In this document: in pieces, positions 1-8,801 of the stretch
Position numbering within the stretch: the first letter of the stretch is position 1
Layout: each line of letters begins with the position of its first letter
Source of the DNA: Shimazuella soli
GTDB taxonomy: Bacteria > Bacillota > Bacilli > Thermoactinomycetales > Thermoactinomycetaceae
Reading direction: 5' to 3'
Assembly (NCBI RefSeq): GCF_022511585.1
Contig: NZ_JAKWBN010000007.1
Coordinates: 62,001 to 126,000, forward strand
Length of the DNA: 64,000 nucleotides
Position numbers and translations under genes: made by a program
Notes under the pieces: generated by a model
The model's input: only the letters and a program-made list of their open reading frames with translations
Database searches by the model: none
Told to the model about the DNA's origin: nothing

Positions 1-28
1 CAGTTTAAAAGAGAATTGGAGATCAATA

Positions 29-529
29 ATGAAAAAACTAATTTTGGAACTAGATAAAACTGATAATTCAATAAATTATAAATCAAATTACAAAGATGTT
101 TCTTTTTTTCGCTTATTGGATGTACCTGATAATCAAGAAAACCAGTTTAAACTTTATGAGTTGGTAAAGGAAGGCGTTTTGGGAGACCCAGGACAAAATG
201 GTGAATTCGAATCGTTTGATCAATTTATAGACAAAATATATTACCGTTGCTACTGGGATCGAAGAGATAGTCAATTCATTGTAGCAGTAGATAATAACTG
301 GATCGGTTTGAGTAGTATCACTCTGGATCGAGATAAAAAGGTTGCAGACTGTGGTCTTAATGTCGTAAAAGAAGAGTTTAGAGGAAATGGAATAGCTTCT
401 ATGCTAAAAGAAAAAACGATAGATTATGCAAAAAAACAAGGCATCCAAAAAATGATTACCAATGTTCATGAGGAAAATTATTCAATGCTGGCAGTTAATC
501 AAAGGTTCGGATTCCATGAAAGTAAATAG
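29..529 (+). CDS. GNAT family N-acetyltransferase (copy 1)
   Basis: 166 residues. The acetyl-CoA loop of the GNAT fold is visible as EEFRGNGIASML (R-x-x-G-x-A) near residues 113-124, followed by a helix and a terminal NQRFGF strand; the substrate cannot be read from sequence. The start is supported by TTGGAGA upstream. It differs from the gene at 3528-4028 at only about 9 residues, and the similarity continues about 140 bp past the stop, so the two are a recent duplication. Both copies stop right after the FGFHESK strand, so the last strand of a typical GNAT may be short or missing. Confident in the fold only. Confidence 0.85.
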   Translation: MKKLILELDKTDNSINYKSNYKDVSFFRLLDVPDNQENQFKLYELVKEGVLGDPGQNGEFESFDQFIDKIYYRCYWDRRDSQFIVAVDNNWIGLSSITLDRDKKVADCGLNVVKEEFRGNGIASMLKEKTIDYAKKQGIQKMITNVHEENYSMLAVNQRFGFHESK

Positions 530-668
530 AGGCTCATTGTTTAATTCTGGTAAAATCAGAAGTGTAAGAAAAGTGCATTAGAAATGGAGAATACACAATG
601 AAATATATTACCTCGTTAGAAAACATAACCTCACAGCGTTTAGATGGAGGTTTTTTTGTTGGATGGTC
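530..668 (+). repeat. 3' flank of the GNAT duplication, copy 1
   Basis: This non-coding stretch matches 4029-4167 closely, with scattered substitutions and short indels, and similarity stops near the shared word GTTGGATGG. Copy 2 carries a full hairpin arm pair (CTGGAGG with CCTCCAG). Copy 1 has only the left arm and runs on into unrelated sequence, as if the duplication endpoint cut through the hairpin. Short ORFs here lack homologous features and are not called. Confidence 0.7.
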
Positions 669-745
669 CAAGCAAGCTCTCTTATTACGATTCTTGGGTT
701 GGAACTTTGGCTTAGGCATCACGGTTATTAGAGTATTTTGCGGGA

Positions 746-2161
746 GTGAAGATAGTGTTAGTGGAACCGGTTTGGAAACGTATTGGTCTTTTAAAACCAC
801 CAGACGAGGATTCAGGTCGTGGAATTGGTATTATCATTTTCGATGAAATCGTTTCACATTCCTCCATACAGCATTTGGATGGAAGATTAGTACAAGTAAA
901 TGTGGATAATGATTTGAATGTTCATTGTTTGGATGTTTTGCAGGAACCACCTGTTAAGAAAGTAAAAAGACATTTAGAACATGGGTTAATGATACTTAAT
1001 CTTTTAGCCCACCAGCCTTTTGAATATGATAATCAGCTGTATACTGGATTAGCACCTTCTGCTTATTTTATCTATTTTTATGAGGAAGAACCGAAAAAAA
1101 GGAAAATAGGGCTACAATGGATATTACAACAAGATTGGAATGTAAAGATCTGTCTTAACTTACTAGTCCCACAGGAGAGAGGCTGGATGTCTCCAACTGA
1201 ACAAGATCCAAATGTTCAAGCTATGCAGCCTATTCTTGATGCTGGAGTTTTGGTTATTGCAGCTGGAGGAAATTCAAGGGTTCATAATAATTTACATCCT
1301 AAAAAGTACTTTGTTATCGGTGGTTACAATGATAAGGGATTAAGCGATTCAAAAAACTATGCCATTCATCCTTCTGTATCCACAGGATTAAATGGAGATG
1401 GTCATTGGAGACCTGATTTGCTTGCTCCTTATACTTATTTGCCTTTGCCTAGTTTGACTGGACAAGGGTTAGATTTTTTTGCTGGGACTTGTGGTACTTC
1501 TACCGTTGTAACCGGATTAGTTGCATATCTATGCTCGATCATGCCCAAGGTAACCTCAAATGAAATTCGGAATTTGTTAACTGAAACAGGAGCAATTTTA
1601 GAGGGTTTCCCTGCTCCAATTATTAACGGAGACAGAGCTGTTCATCGATTGGCAAAAAGAGATTTAAGTAATGAACCTATTTCATTTGATCCATTAATAA
1701 AAGTCACAAATGAAGATCAATCTATTTTAAGCATCAATCCATTAGAAAGAGCTTTAGCTTTGACCTCGTTAATTAAAAAAGGAAAAAAAATACGAGAGGA
1801 AATTTGGGAGTTTACAAGAGACGAATCTCCAATGGTAAAAAAAGTAGCGATTCATGGGCTGGGTTCTCCCATTAACGATAGAGAAAGAGAAAAGTATTGG
1901 AAACAACTTCATGAAGAATCGAGTGATTTTGGGGTTAAGGAAGATTGGGCTTATACATTGCTGGAAACTTCTACAAAAGAAGAACTTCACAAGTGGATGG
2001 ATTTTGCCCCGGACAACTCCATCGATATTCAAATTTGTATCCATTCCTTTTTACGTGAATTTTATCCTGATGCCCCAAAGGTAGAGCCTTCACCTGATCC
2101 GAATCCTGAAGTAGTAAAATTTTTTTATACTCCTATATTAGAGTGGTATAAAAGTAGATAA
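746..2161 (+). CDS. Subtilisin-like (S8) serine protease
   Basis: About 470 residues with a complete S8 triad. Asp33 lies in GIIIFDEI, His79 in EHGLMILNLLA, the oxyanion Asn176 in AAGGNS, and Ser252 in AGTCGTSTVVTG; RPDLLAP (about 222-228) is the usual strand before the serine loop. There is no signal peptide and no recognisable propeptide, so a cytoplasmic or unconventional location is likely. About 200 residues after the catalytic domain match nothing I recognise. The start is uncertain: GTG at 746 sits too close to GGGAG, and GTG at 755 is better spaced. It lies between the two GNAT copies, upstream of an MFS gene. Confidence 0.82.
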   Translation: MKIVLVEPVWKRIGLLKPPDEDSGRGIGIIIFDEIVSHSSIQHLDGRLVQVNVDNDLNVHCLDVLQEPPVKKVKRHLEHGLMILNLLAHQPFEYDNQLYTGLAPSAYFIYFYEEEPKKRKIGLQWILQQDWNVKICLNLLVPQERGWMSPTEQDPNVQAMQPILDAGVLVIAAGGNSRVHNNLHPKKYFVIGGYNDKGLSDSKNYAIHPSVSTGLNGDGHWRPDLLAPYTYLPLPSLTGQGLDFFAGTCGTSTVVTGLVAYLCSIMPKVTSNEIRNLLTETGAILEGFPAPIINGDRAVHRLAKRDLSNEPISFDPLIKVTNEDQSILSINPLERALALTSLIKKGKKIREEIWEFTRDESPMVKKVAIHGLGSPINDREREKYWKQLHEESSDFGVKEDWAYTLLETSTKEELHKWMDFAPDNSIDIQICIHSFLREFYPDAPKVEPSPDPNPEVVKFFYTPILEWYKSR

Positions 2162-2285
2162 AAATCCAACAGTTTGAACCAAAGAATGTAGCAGAATGTA
2201 TTACTGCTATTCACTGGATAACAAAGGTGTTGGTTTTTTGTTGTTTTTTAAGCCTAATACAATACTAGAGTTAGGTGGAGTGTTT

Positions 2286-3491
2286 TTGAAACGAAATGTA
2301 AATACAATAGGTGTTCTGAAAGAACATAATTTTTTTCTTTATTGGATAGGACAACTCACATCTTCTATCGGGGATAGTTTCGTTCCAGTGGCAGTAACCT
2401 TTGCCGTTCTAAAGATTACCGATTCTGCAGTTGATCTAGGTATCGTACTTGGGTCACTCTGGGGAGCTAAAATTGTCTTCTTGTTACTGGGTGGGGTATG
2501 GTCCGATAAATTACCAAGGCAAATGGTGATGATTGCTACAGATGTAGTACGAGCTGCTGTTCATTTTATCGTTGCGTTTCTCTTTTTTTTCGATCAGATA
2601 CAGATCTGGCATTTAGCAGTAGCAGCAGGTATTTTTGGGATGGCAGGTGCATTTTTCTCTCCTGCAGCAAGTGGAGTTTTACCGAAATTAGTAGCATCTG
2701 ATAACTTACAACAAGCGAATGCCTTGTTAAGTGTTTCTCAAAATTTTGTTATGATTTTTGGACCTGCTCTTTCTGGAATACTTGTTCATTGGGTTGGGTT
2801 TGGTACGATTTTCTTTTTCGATGCATGTACCTTTCTTATCAGTGCCGTTTGTTTGGCTTTCATCCCGTTTTTGAAAACTTTGGAAAAAGTAGAACAGCAA
2901 TCCCTTTTAAAAGAAGCAAAAGAGGGATTTTACGAACTTCTCCGTCATCGTTGGTTGTGGGCAACGACCATCGCCTTCGCTCTGCAAAATTTTGTGATTG
3001 CTTGTTACAACGTATTGGGTCCACTTGTTATGGAAAAAGGGTCAAATGGATCTACCGGTTGGGGATTTATTTTGATGGGTGGCTCTATTGGCGCGGTACT
3101 AGGTGGGGTTATTGCTATTCGATTCCGACCTGTTCATCCGCTATTTTATGGTTTGATCTTCATGGCTGTTTTTGTCCCATTGGAAGTACTGGTTCTTGTT
3201 CCTCCGTTACCTGTTTCCTTTTTGATTTTATTTTCCTTATTGGGTTCCCTTAGTATTGTGGTAGCAGACGTCATCTTCGATACTCTTTTGCAACAACATA
3301 TTCCTGATCAAGTATTATCCCGTGTATATTCCGTTGAATCGTTAGTAACTTTTATTTTTATGCCACTGGGATTTGTTCTTGCAGGTCCGTTAGCTGATCG
3401 CTTTGGACTGCCAAACACCTTGATTTTTATTTCTGTATTAGCATTCGTTGGTAACCTTGTTGCTTGGCATTCCCGAGTATCCGTTCCTTAA
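2286..3491 (+). CDS. MFS transporter, 12-helix exporter type
   Basis: About 401 residues with 12 predicted hydrophobic helices. GVWSDKLPRQMVMIATD is the loop 2-3 MFS signature and PLADRFG matches its second-half counterpart. The layout resembles the MFS_3/enterobactin-exporter-like group, but the substrate is unknown. TTG at 2286 is chosen because GGTGGAG (2274-2280) sits 5 bases upstream; the reading frame is open back to 2196 without a ribosome site. It follows the protease gene by about 125 bp and precedes GNAT copy 2, so the block may be one export/immunity-like unit, which is inference. Confidence 0.85.
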   Translation: MKRNVNTIGVLKEHNFFLYWIGQLTSSIGDSFVPVAVTFAVLKITDSAVDLGIVLGSLWGAKIVFLLLGGVWSDKLPRQMVMIATDVVRAAVHFIVAFLFFFDQIQIWHLAVAAGIFGMAGAFFSPAASGVLPKLVASDNLQQANALLSVSQNFVMIFGPALSGILVHWVGFGTIFFFDACTFLISAVCLAFIPFLKTLEKVEQQSLLKEAKEGFYELLRHRWLWATTIAFALQNFVIACYNVLGPLVMEKGSNGSTGWGFILMGGSIGAVLGGVIAIRFRPVHPLFYGLIFMAVFVPLEVLVLVPPLPVSFLILFSLLGSLSIVVADVIFDTLLQQHIPDQVLSRVYSVESLVTFIFMPLGFVLAGPLADRFGLPNTLIFISVLAFVGNLVAWHSRVSVP

Positions 3492-3527
3492 AGAATAAGG
3501 AGAACGAGATAAATTAGGAGAACAATC

Positions 3528-4028
3528 ATGAAAAAACTAATTTTGGAACTAAATAAAACTGATAATTCAATCAGTTACAAATCAAATTTCAAAGATGTTT
3601 CTTTTTTTCGCTTATCGGATGTACCTGATAATCAAGAAAACCAGTTTAAACTTTATGAATTGGTAAAGGAAGGCGTTTTGGGAGACCCAGGACAAAATGG
3701 TGAATTCGAATCATTTGATCAATTTATAGACAAAATATATTACCGTTGCTACTGGGATCGAAGAGAAAGTCAATTCATTGCAGCAGTAGATAATAACTGG
3801 ATCGGTCTGAGTAGTATCACTCTGGATCGAGATAAAAAGGTTGCAGACTACGGGCTTACCGTTGTAAAAGAAGAGTTTAGGGGAAATGGAATAGCTTCTA
3901 TGTTAAAAGAAAAAACGATAGATTATGCAAAAAAACAAGGAATCCAAAAAATGATTACCAGTGTTCATGAGGAAAATTATTCAATGCTGGCAGTTAACCA
4001 AAGGTTCGGATTCCATGAAAGTAAATAG
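3528..4028 (+). CDS. GNAT family N-acetyltransferase (copy 2)
   Basis: 166 residues, about 157 identical to the gene at 29-529. It has the same acetyl-CoA loop EEFRGNGIASML and the same abrupt end at FGFHESK. TTAGGAGA lies upstream at good spacing. It starts 36 bp after the MFS stop and is probably co-transcribed with it. Differences are mostly conservative (Asp/Asn, Tyr/Phe, Asp/Glu), so both copies look functional. Confidence 0.85.
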   Translation: MKKLILELNKTDNSISYKSNFKDVSFFRLSDVPDNQENQFKLYELVKEGVLGDPGQNGEFESFDQFIDKIYYRCYWDRRESQFIAAVDNNWIGLSSITLDRDKKVADYGLTVVKEEFRGNGIASMLKEKTIDYAKKQGIQKMITSVHEENYSMLAVNQRFGFHESK

Positions 4029-4453
4029 AGGCTCATAGTTTAATTCTGGTAAAACCAGAAGTGTAGGAAAAGTGCATTAGAAATGGAGAATACAATGAAA
4101 TATATTACCTTGTTAGAAACATAACCTCACAACATTTAGCTGGAGGTTTTTTTGTTGGATGGCCCAATCCTCCAGCATCTAAATTATGTTATCTGAGTTA
4201 TCATTATTTTACATATATGTGTTAATAATCATATAAATAAAAAATAATACTATTCTCTATTGTTGTTCATCAGCAAAGGAATAATACAAAAATTTATCAA
4301 TGAAATGAATTAAAATATAATGGAACAACAATACAATGTAATGCCACCAAAAGTTGAATATTCATTAACGGAAAAAATAGAGCAAAAAAACAAGTGGCCT
4401 AATAGCAATTTATGCAAGGCCACTTGTTTATTTAGAAGAGGTACTTCCATTCA
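4029..4453. other. Intergenic region with hairpins
   Basis: The first 140 bp are the second copy of the GNAT 3' flank, ending in an imperfect hairpin (about 4134-4188: TTTAG-CTGGAGG with CCTCCAG-x3-CTAAA). About 200 bp of very AT-rich DNA follows with nothing recognisable. A strong inverted repeat at 4388-4429 closes the region. The short ORF that runs through the terminator is not credible. Confidence 0.7.
4388..4429. terminator. Rho-independent terminator, usable on both strands
   Basis: AAACAAGTGGCC and GGCCACTTGTTT form a perfect 12-bp stem with an 18-base loop, with A-rich and T-rich flanks. It lies just beyond the stop of the minus-strand GH18 gene and also faces the GNAT unit. Confidence 0.85.
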
Positions 4454-5635
4454 TTACCTTTTCTTGATGATGAAGTTATCTTGGAGCAATTGCCAATTTT
4501 TAGGGAAGTTCTCACCAAGAACCCAATAAGCAATACCTCGAAGACCATATGATTTGATTAGATTAAATTTGGCTTGTGCACTTTGTGTGTTTTCGAACCA
4601 AATAATATGTTTTTTGCCTGTATCATCAGTGTAGACATAATAAGGAGCTTGATCCTGATTGCTGTATTGTACTTTAATGGATCTAACTTGGGCGAAAGTT
4701 TCAGCTTCTTGTGGAGATACACGTTTTGCCTTTGGACCGTTCTTGATATAGGGTAATTTCCAATCATACCCATATAGAGGGGCTCCCATGATGATCTTAT
4801 CTCGGGGGATCTTTGTAATGGCATAATCGATAACTTTACGAACTTGAGGAATAGGAGAAACGGCCATCGGAGGTCCTCCTGTCCAGCCCCATTCGTAGGT
4901 CATTAAAATCACAAAGTCCGCTATTTGGCCATGGAAAGCATAGTCGTGAGCACCATGCCAAGGTCCACTTTGTTTATCGCTTGTCTTTGGTGCTAGTGCG
5001 GTAGATACAAGAAATCCTTCATTTTTAACAGCTGGCAATAAAGTGGCTAGAAATTGATTATATAATTGTCGGTCTTTTACATAGATGTGTTCGAAGTCCA
5101 CATTTAAGGCTTGATATCCTTTTTGTTTCATGATTTGAATGACATTATGAACTAGATTTTTTGATGCGATCGGATCAGTAAAAAGCCGATGAGCGATAGC
5201 TGGTTGAAAATTACCATTTGCAAAATTGGTAATAACCAACATTGGAGTTGCACGATGCCGTTTTATTGTTTTTATAGCAGCAGAATCATTTACAGAGGTC
5301 AAATCCCCATTAGCCTGAGCCTGATAACTAAAATTCGCAATATAGGTCAAGCTTTTATCTGTCTGCTTAATATCCGAAATAGCTTGACTAGGGTTTATTG
5401 GTTCTAGAAATCCGATGGATTCAATGGTAGGTTTGACCGCTTTTATAGGGAGTGTATTTTCCCCTCGTTTGACAGGAACTGTTCTTCCTTTACTACTCAT
5501 TGTTTTTATTTTGGGACGGGTTATGTGATTGCTAAGGCGTTTGGAATAGGGAGATTTCTCACTACTTCGCATGTTTAGATTACATCCGGTTATGAGTAGG
5601 AAAAGTACCATAAATAGCAGATAAATTTTACGCAT
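4454..5635 (-). CDS. GH18 family lipoprotein (YaaH/YvbX-type glycosidase)
   Basis: 393 residues. The N-terminus is a lipoprotein signal (MRKIYLLFMVLFLLITGC) with Cys18 as lipidation site, so it sits on the outer face of the membrane. The catalytic strand of glycoside hydrolase family 18 is LNVDFEHI (the D-x-E end of DxxDxDxE) near residue 200. LMTYEWGWTGGPP, GAPLYGYDW and the terminal RGIAYWVLGE are typical of the YaaH/SleL group that acts on cortex or wall peptidoglycan. No LysM repeats are present. AAGGAG precedes the ATG. The role in spore germination or wall turnover is inferred from the family. Confidence 0.85.
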   Translation of the reverse strand: MRKIYLLFMVLFLLITGCNLNMRSSEKSPYSKRLSNHITRPKIKTMSSKGRTVPVKRGENTLPIKAVKPTIESIGFLEPINPSQAISDIKQTDKSLTYIANFSYQAQANGDLTSVNDSAAIKTIKRHRATPMLVITNFANGNFQPAIAHRLFTDPIASKNLVHNVIQIMKQKGYQALNVDFEHIYVKDRQLYNQFLATLLPAVKNEGFLVSTALAPKTSDKQSGPWHGAHDYAFHGQIADFVILMTYEWGWTGGPPMAVSPIPQVRKVIDYAITKIPRDKIIMGAPLYGYDWKLPYIKNGPKAKRVSPQEAETFAQVRSIKVQYSNQDQAPYYVYTDDTGKKHIIWFENTQSAQAKFNLIKSYGLRGIAYWVLGENFPKNWQLLQDNFIIKKR

Positions 5636-5707
5636 TTTTTGTCTCCTTTTTTATTATCTATAATTCTTCTCATCTCTGATATTTATGTATTTTGAGATCA
5701 GTGTTTA

Positions 5708-5773
5708 ATTGGTGTTTACTGGTATTTACCAATCGTATATTTATATTTATAAATCACAGATGGGTGGTATAAT
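5708..5773 (+). promoter_or_regulatory. Putative promoter and operator of the nucleoside operon
   Basis: A -10 box TATAAT lies at 5768-5773, about 46 bp before the phosphorylase ATG; the -35 is poor. Upstream, ATTGGT (5708-5713) and ACCAAT (5728-5733) form an inverted repeat with a second GGTATTTACC palindrome inside it, a plausible activator or repressor site. Confidence 0.4.
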
Positions 5774-5819
5774 AAAAAAATAAGTATTATAAAATTTTTT
5801 TAAAAGAAAGGATGGGATT

Positions 5820-6560
5820 ATGGAGTTAGCGGTACAACCTCATATTCAGATTGGCAAAGTTAAAGCAAAGTGTGCACTTTTGCCGGGTGCCCCTGAAAGG
5901 GTTGATAAAGTAGCTGCTTATTTGGATGAGCCTATACAAATAGCCTATAACCGTGAATACAAAACGATTCAAGGGAAATATAAAGGGCTAGATGTTCTTG
6001 TTACTTCTACAGGAATTGGCGGCGCATCCACAGGCATTGCTGTAGAAGAATTAAAAAATGTTGGAATAAACACAATGATTCGGATTGGCAGTTGTGGTGC
6101 ACTTCAAGATGGGATGCGTTTAGGTGATCTTGTTATTGCAAACGGTTCTGTGCGACATGATGGTGCCTCTGTTTCCTATATAGAGAAATCCTATCCAGCA
6201 ATACCTGATACCCATTTGCTTTTCCACCTTGTAAATACAGCTAAAGATTGCCAATATCCTCATCACTTGGGTGTTATCCGCAGTCATGATAGTTTTTATA
6301 CGGATCATGAAGCAGAAATAGATCAATTCTGGGGAGCTCATGGAGTACTTGCAGGAGATATGGAAAGTGCTGCGTTATTTGTTATCGGACGATTACGTCA
6401 AATACGTACAGCCTCCATTTTAAATGTGGTTGTAGAAACGGAAGGAGACTTAAAAGAGGGGATTAATGAATACGTAAATCAAGCAGCTATTAGTGCACAG
6501 GGAGAAGAACGGATGATTCACACTGCATGTGAAGCACTGGTTCGTCTTTATAATGAATAG
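5820..6560 (+). CDS. Nucleoside phosphorylase (uridine phosphorylase-like)
   Basis: 246 residues of the PNP/UDP phosphorylase family, which split nucleosides with phosphate into base and ribose-1-phosphate. Visible signatures are TGIGGASTGIAVEEL (phosphate/ribose region), RIGSCGALQDGMRLGD, and GDMESAALF (nucleoside-binding Met-Glu) near residue 180. Length fits uridine phosphorylase. GAAAGGATG lies just before the ATG. It leads an operon with a complete ECF transporter, which suggests imported nucleosides are broken down at once. Uridine versus purine specificity cannot be fixed by eye. Confidence 0.85.
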   Translation: MELAVQPHIQIGKVKAKCALLPGAPERVDKVAAYLDEPIQIAYNREYKTIQGKYKGLDVLVTSTGIGGASTGIAVEELKNVGINTMIRIGSCGALQDGMRLGDLVIANGSVRHDGASVSYIEKSYPAIPDTHLLFHLVNTAKDCQYPHHLGVIRSHDSFYTDHEAEIDQFWGAHGVLAGDMESAALFVIGRLRQIRTASILNVVVETEGDLKEGINEYVNQAAISAQGEERMIHTACEALVRLYNE

Positions 6561-6571
6561 GAGGTTATTTA

Positions 6572-7174
6572 ATGAATAAAAGCATGTGGTCTTTTCGATT
6601 ATCTACTGCTTCATTAGTACTTATTCCAGTTGCTGTTGGGATTAACTATATTGGGAAAACATTAGCTAGTGTTTTAAAGCTGCCACTTTGGTTAGATGCA
6701 ATTGGCACCATGTTAGCAAGTATGCTTGGAGGTCCAATCATTGGCGCTTTGTCTGGAGCTATTAACAATGTGATTTATGGCCTTACAATGGATCCTATTT
6801 CTTTCATATATGGAATAACAAGTTTGTTTATGGGACTGGTAGCAGGGATCTTAGCGTATAAGGGTTGGATTTCTAGCTGGTCAAAAGCGATAATAGTTGG
6901 TATCGCGGTTGGTCTAACTGCTGTTGTCATTTCTACTCCGCTTAATATTAGCTTTTGGGGCGGACAAACTGGCAACTTGTGGGGAGATGCTCTATTTGCT
7001 CTTGTAATGGCTAAAACCAAGTTAGTGTGGTTCGCTTCGTTCTTAGATGAACTTGTAGTGGATGTCCCTGATAAATTAATTACGGTGCTCATCAGTTATG
7101 CTATATTCCGAGGTCTGCCAAATAACTTAAAACAACTCTACAAGAGTAATAACAAGATTGAGTCACTTGACTAA
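6572..7174 (+). CDS. ECF transporter substrate-binding (S) component
   Basis: About 200 residues, almost wholly hydrophobic with about six membrane helices and alternating Gly/Ala-rich segments, as expected for an S component of an energy-coupling-factor importer. An AGGAGG-type site at 6560 overlaps the end of the phosphorylase gene. It is followed by the T and two A components, so this is a self-contained group I module. The ligand is probably a nucleoside or base, judged only from the linked phosphorylase. Confidence 0.75.
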   Translation: MNKSMWSFRLSTASLVLIPVAVGINYIGKTLASVLKLPLWLDAIGTMLASMLGGPIIGALSGAINNVIYGLTMDPISFIYGITSLFMGLVAGILAYKGWISSWSKAIIVGIAVGLTAVVISTPLNISFWGGQTGNLWGDALFALVMAKTKLVWFASFLDELVVDVPDKLITVLISYAIFRGLPNNLKQLYKSNNKIESLD

Positions 7175-7179
7175 AGCAG

Positions 7180-7956
7180 GTGAATAATTTGAAGGCACTT
7201 ACTTTATATGAAGATAGAAATACATTTATTCATCACGTTCATCCCATTAACAAACTTATTTATATATTCATCATCATTGTGGTTCCCTTGATTTTACCTC
7301 TTTTCCCAGTGTTGATAGCAGGTATTATAATGAATACGGTGCTATTGCTGATTGCAAACGTTTTCAAAAAATCGTTGCCTATCTTTGGCTTTGTGCTCCT
7401 TATCTTACTTACTGTGCTAATCATTCAAGGTTTGTTTCATGCGGAAAATGCTACACCTTTGTTCCACCTTGGACCTCTCTTGTTTTACAAAGAAGGTTTC
7501 TTCTATGCACTACAAATTACTTTACGTGTCCTAAATATTGTTGCTGCATTTATGATATTAGTCTTAACAACGAAACCATCTGATTTGGTTGAGACTTTAG
7601 TACGAAAAGGACTTTCACCAAAGATTGGTTACGTTCTACAATCCGTGTTTCAAATTATCCCACAGATGCTATCTACAATGGAGACAATTTCAGATGCACA
7701 ACGGTCCCGTGGTATGGAGACGGAAGGGAACTTATTTGTTCGAATCAAAGCGTTTTTACCACTCCTTGGTCCAGTGGTATTAAATTCACTAATTCAGACA
7801 AGAGAAAGAGCAATGGCCTTAGAGGTACGTGGTTTTAGTTCCTTGAGACATAAAACGTTTTTGAATGAAGTGAAAAATTACAGATATACTACTTTCATTC
7901 AATTTACCCTTTGGCTTGTTCTGTTGGCAGCAATCATTTGGAGGGTGGTATTATGA
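7180..7956 (+). CDS. ECF transporter transmembrane coupling protein (EcfT)
   Basis: 258 residues with about 5-6 helices. The two short coupling motifs of EcfT that contact the ATPases are seen as AQRSRGME and ERAMALEVRGF near residues 167 and 210. GTG at 7180 has a poor ribosome site; TTG at 7189, 6 bases after AGGTG, may be the true start. Its stop overlaps the next ATG by 4 bp (ATGA), indicating translational coupling. Confidence 0.85.
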   Translation: MNNLKALTLYEDRNTFIHHVHPINKLIYIFIIIVVPLILPLFPVLIAGIIMNTVLLLIANVFKKSLPIFGFVLLILLTVLIIQGLFHAENATPLFHLGPLLFYKEGFFYALQITLRVLNIVAAFMILVLTTKPSDLVETLVRKGLSPKIGYVLQSVFQIIPQMLSTMETISDAQRSRGMETEGNLFVRIKAFLPLLGPVVLNSLIQTRERAMALEVRGFSSLRHKTFLNEVKNYRYTTFIQFTLWLVLLAAIIWRVVL

Positions 7957-8801
7957 AGAAAATTGTGGTGGAAAACTTAAAATATCGCTATCCTTCAACT
8001 GAAAAACTTGCATTGGATGATATTTCTTTTACGATAAATCAGGGTGAATTTATTGGCATCATTGGACAAAATTCTGCTGGAAAGTCTACCTTATGCCAAG
8101 CATTGGTAGGACTTGTGCCCCATTTTTATCAAGGCGCTTATGGCGGCAAAGTAATAGTTGATGGAATAGAGGTAAAACAAAGTTCGATTAGTGAACTTTC
8201 CTTAAAAGTTGGCATCGTATTTCAAAATCCATTTACACAAGTAACTGGTTCCAAACTCACCGTATATGAAGAAATTGCCTTTGGCCTTGAAAATATGGGG
8301 CTTACACGAATAGAAATGTTAGAGCGGATAGACTCTGTTTTAGATCTATTTGATATTACGGCTGTAAAAAATCGTAATCCTTTTGATTTATCTGGAGGTC
8401 AAATGCAACGAATGGCGATTGCCAGCATAGTAGCGATGAAACCAGACGTAATTGTGTTAGACGAGCCAACATCACAGCTTGACCCACAAGGTTCGGAAGA
8501 AGTGTTTCGTGCAATTGGCGAGTTAAGTAACCAAGGTATGACTGTTGTTATGGTAGAACATAAGATCGAAAAGATAGCAGAATACTCTGATCGTGTTCTC
8601 TTGCTTCATGAAGGTAAATGTGTAGATTTCGCTTCACCCGCAGATATTTTTTCACGAGATGATTTACATGAGTATGGAGTAGTAGCCCCTGTTTATACGA
8701 GGGTTTGTCAAGCGCTGAAACAGAAAAATATAGATAAGAAAACATATCCAGCAACATTAAGTGAGGCAGTTGAAGTATTAAGGGGTAAAATACATGATTA
8801 A
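7953..8801 (+). CDS. ECF transporter ATPase, canonical subunit
   Basis: About 282 residues. Walker A is GQNSAGKST, signature LSGGQMQR, Walker B VIVLDEPTSQLDP, and the switch His lies in VVMVEHK. ATG 7953 is chosen because GGAGGGTGG precedes it and it overlaps the ecfT stop by 4 bp; the frame is open further upstream without a start context. It pairs with the next gene to form the heterodimeric motor. Confidence 0.9.
   Translation: MKKIVVENLKYRYPSTEKLALDDISFTINQGEFIGIIGQNSAGKSTLCQALVGLVPHFYQGAYGGKVIVDGIEVKQSSISELSLKVGIVFQNPFTQVTGSKLTVYEEIAFGLENMGLTRIEMLERIDSVLDLFDITAVKNRNPFDLSGGQMQRMAIASIVAMKPDVIVLDEPTSQLDPQGSEEVFRAIGELSNQGMTVVMVEHKIEKIAEYSDRVLLLHEGKCVDFASPADIFSRDDLHEYGVVAPVYTRVCQALKQKNIDKKTYPATLSEAVEVLRGKIHD

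Noticed and set aside
598-846. 82-residue plus-strand ORF after GNAT copy 1
   Set aside because: Its start lies in the duplicated non-coding flank, the counterpart in copy 2 is not open, and it overlaps the protease gene in another frame.
4320-4529. 69-residue plus-strand ORF
   Set aside because: It spans a strong terminator and overlaps the 3' end of the GH18 gene.
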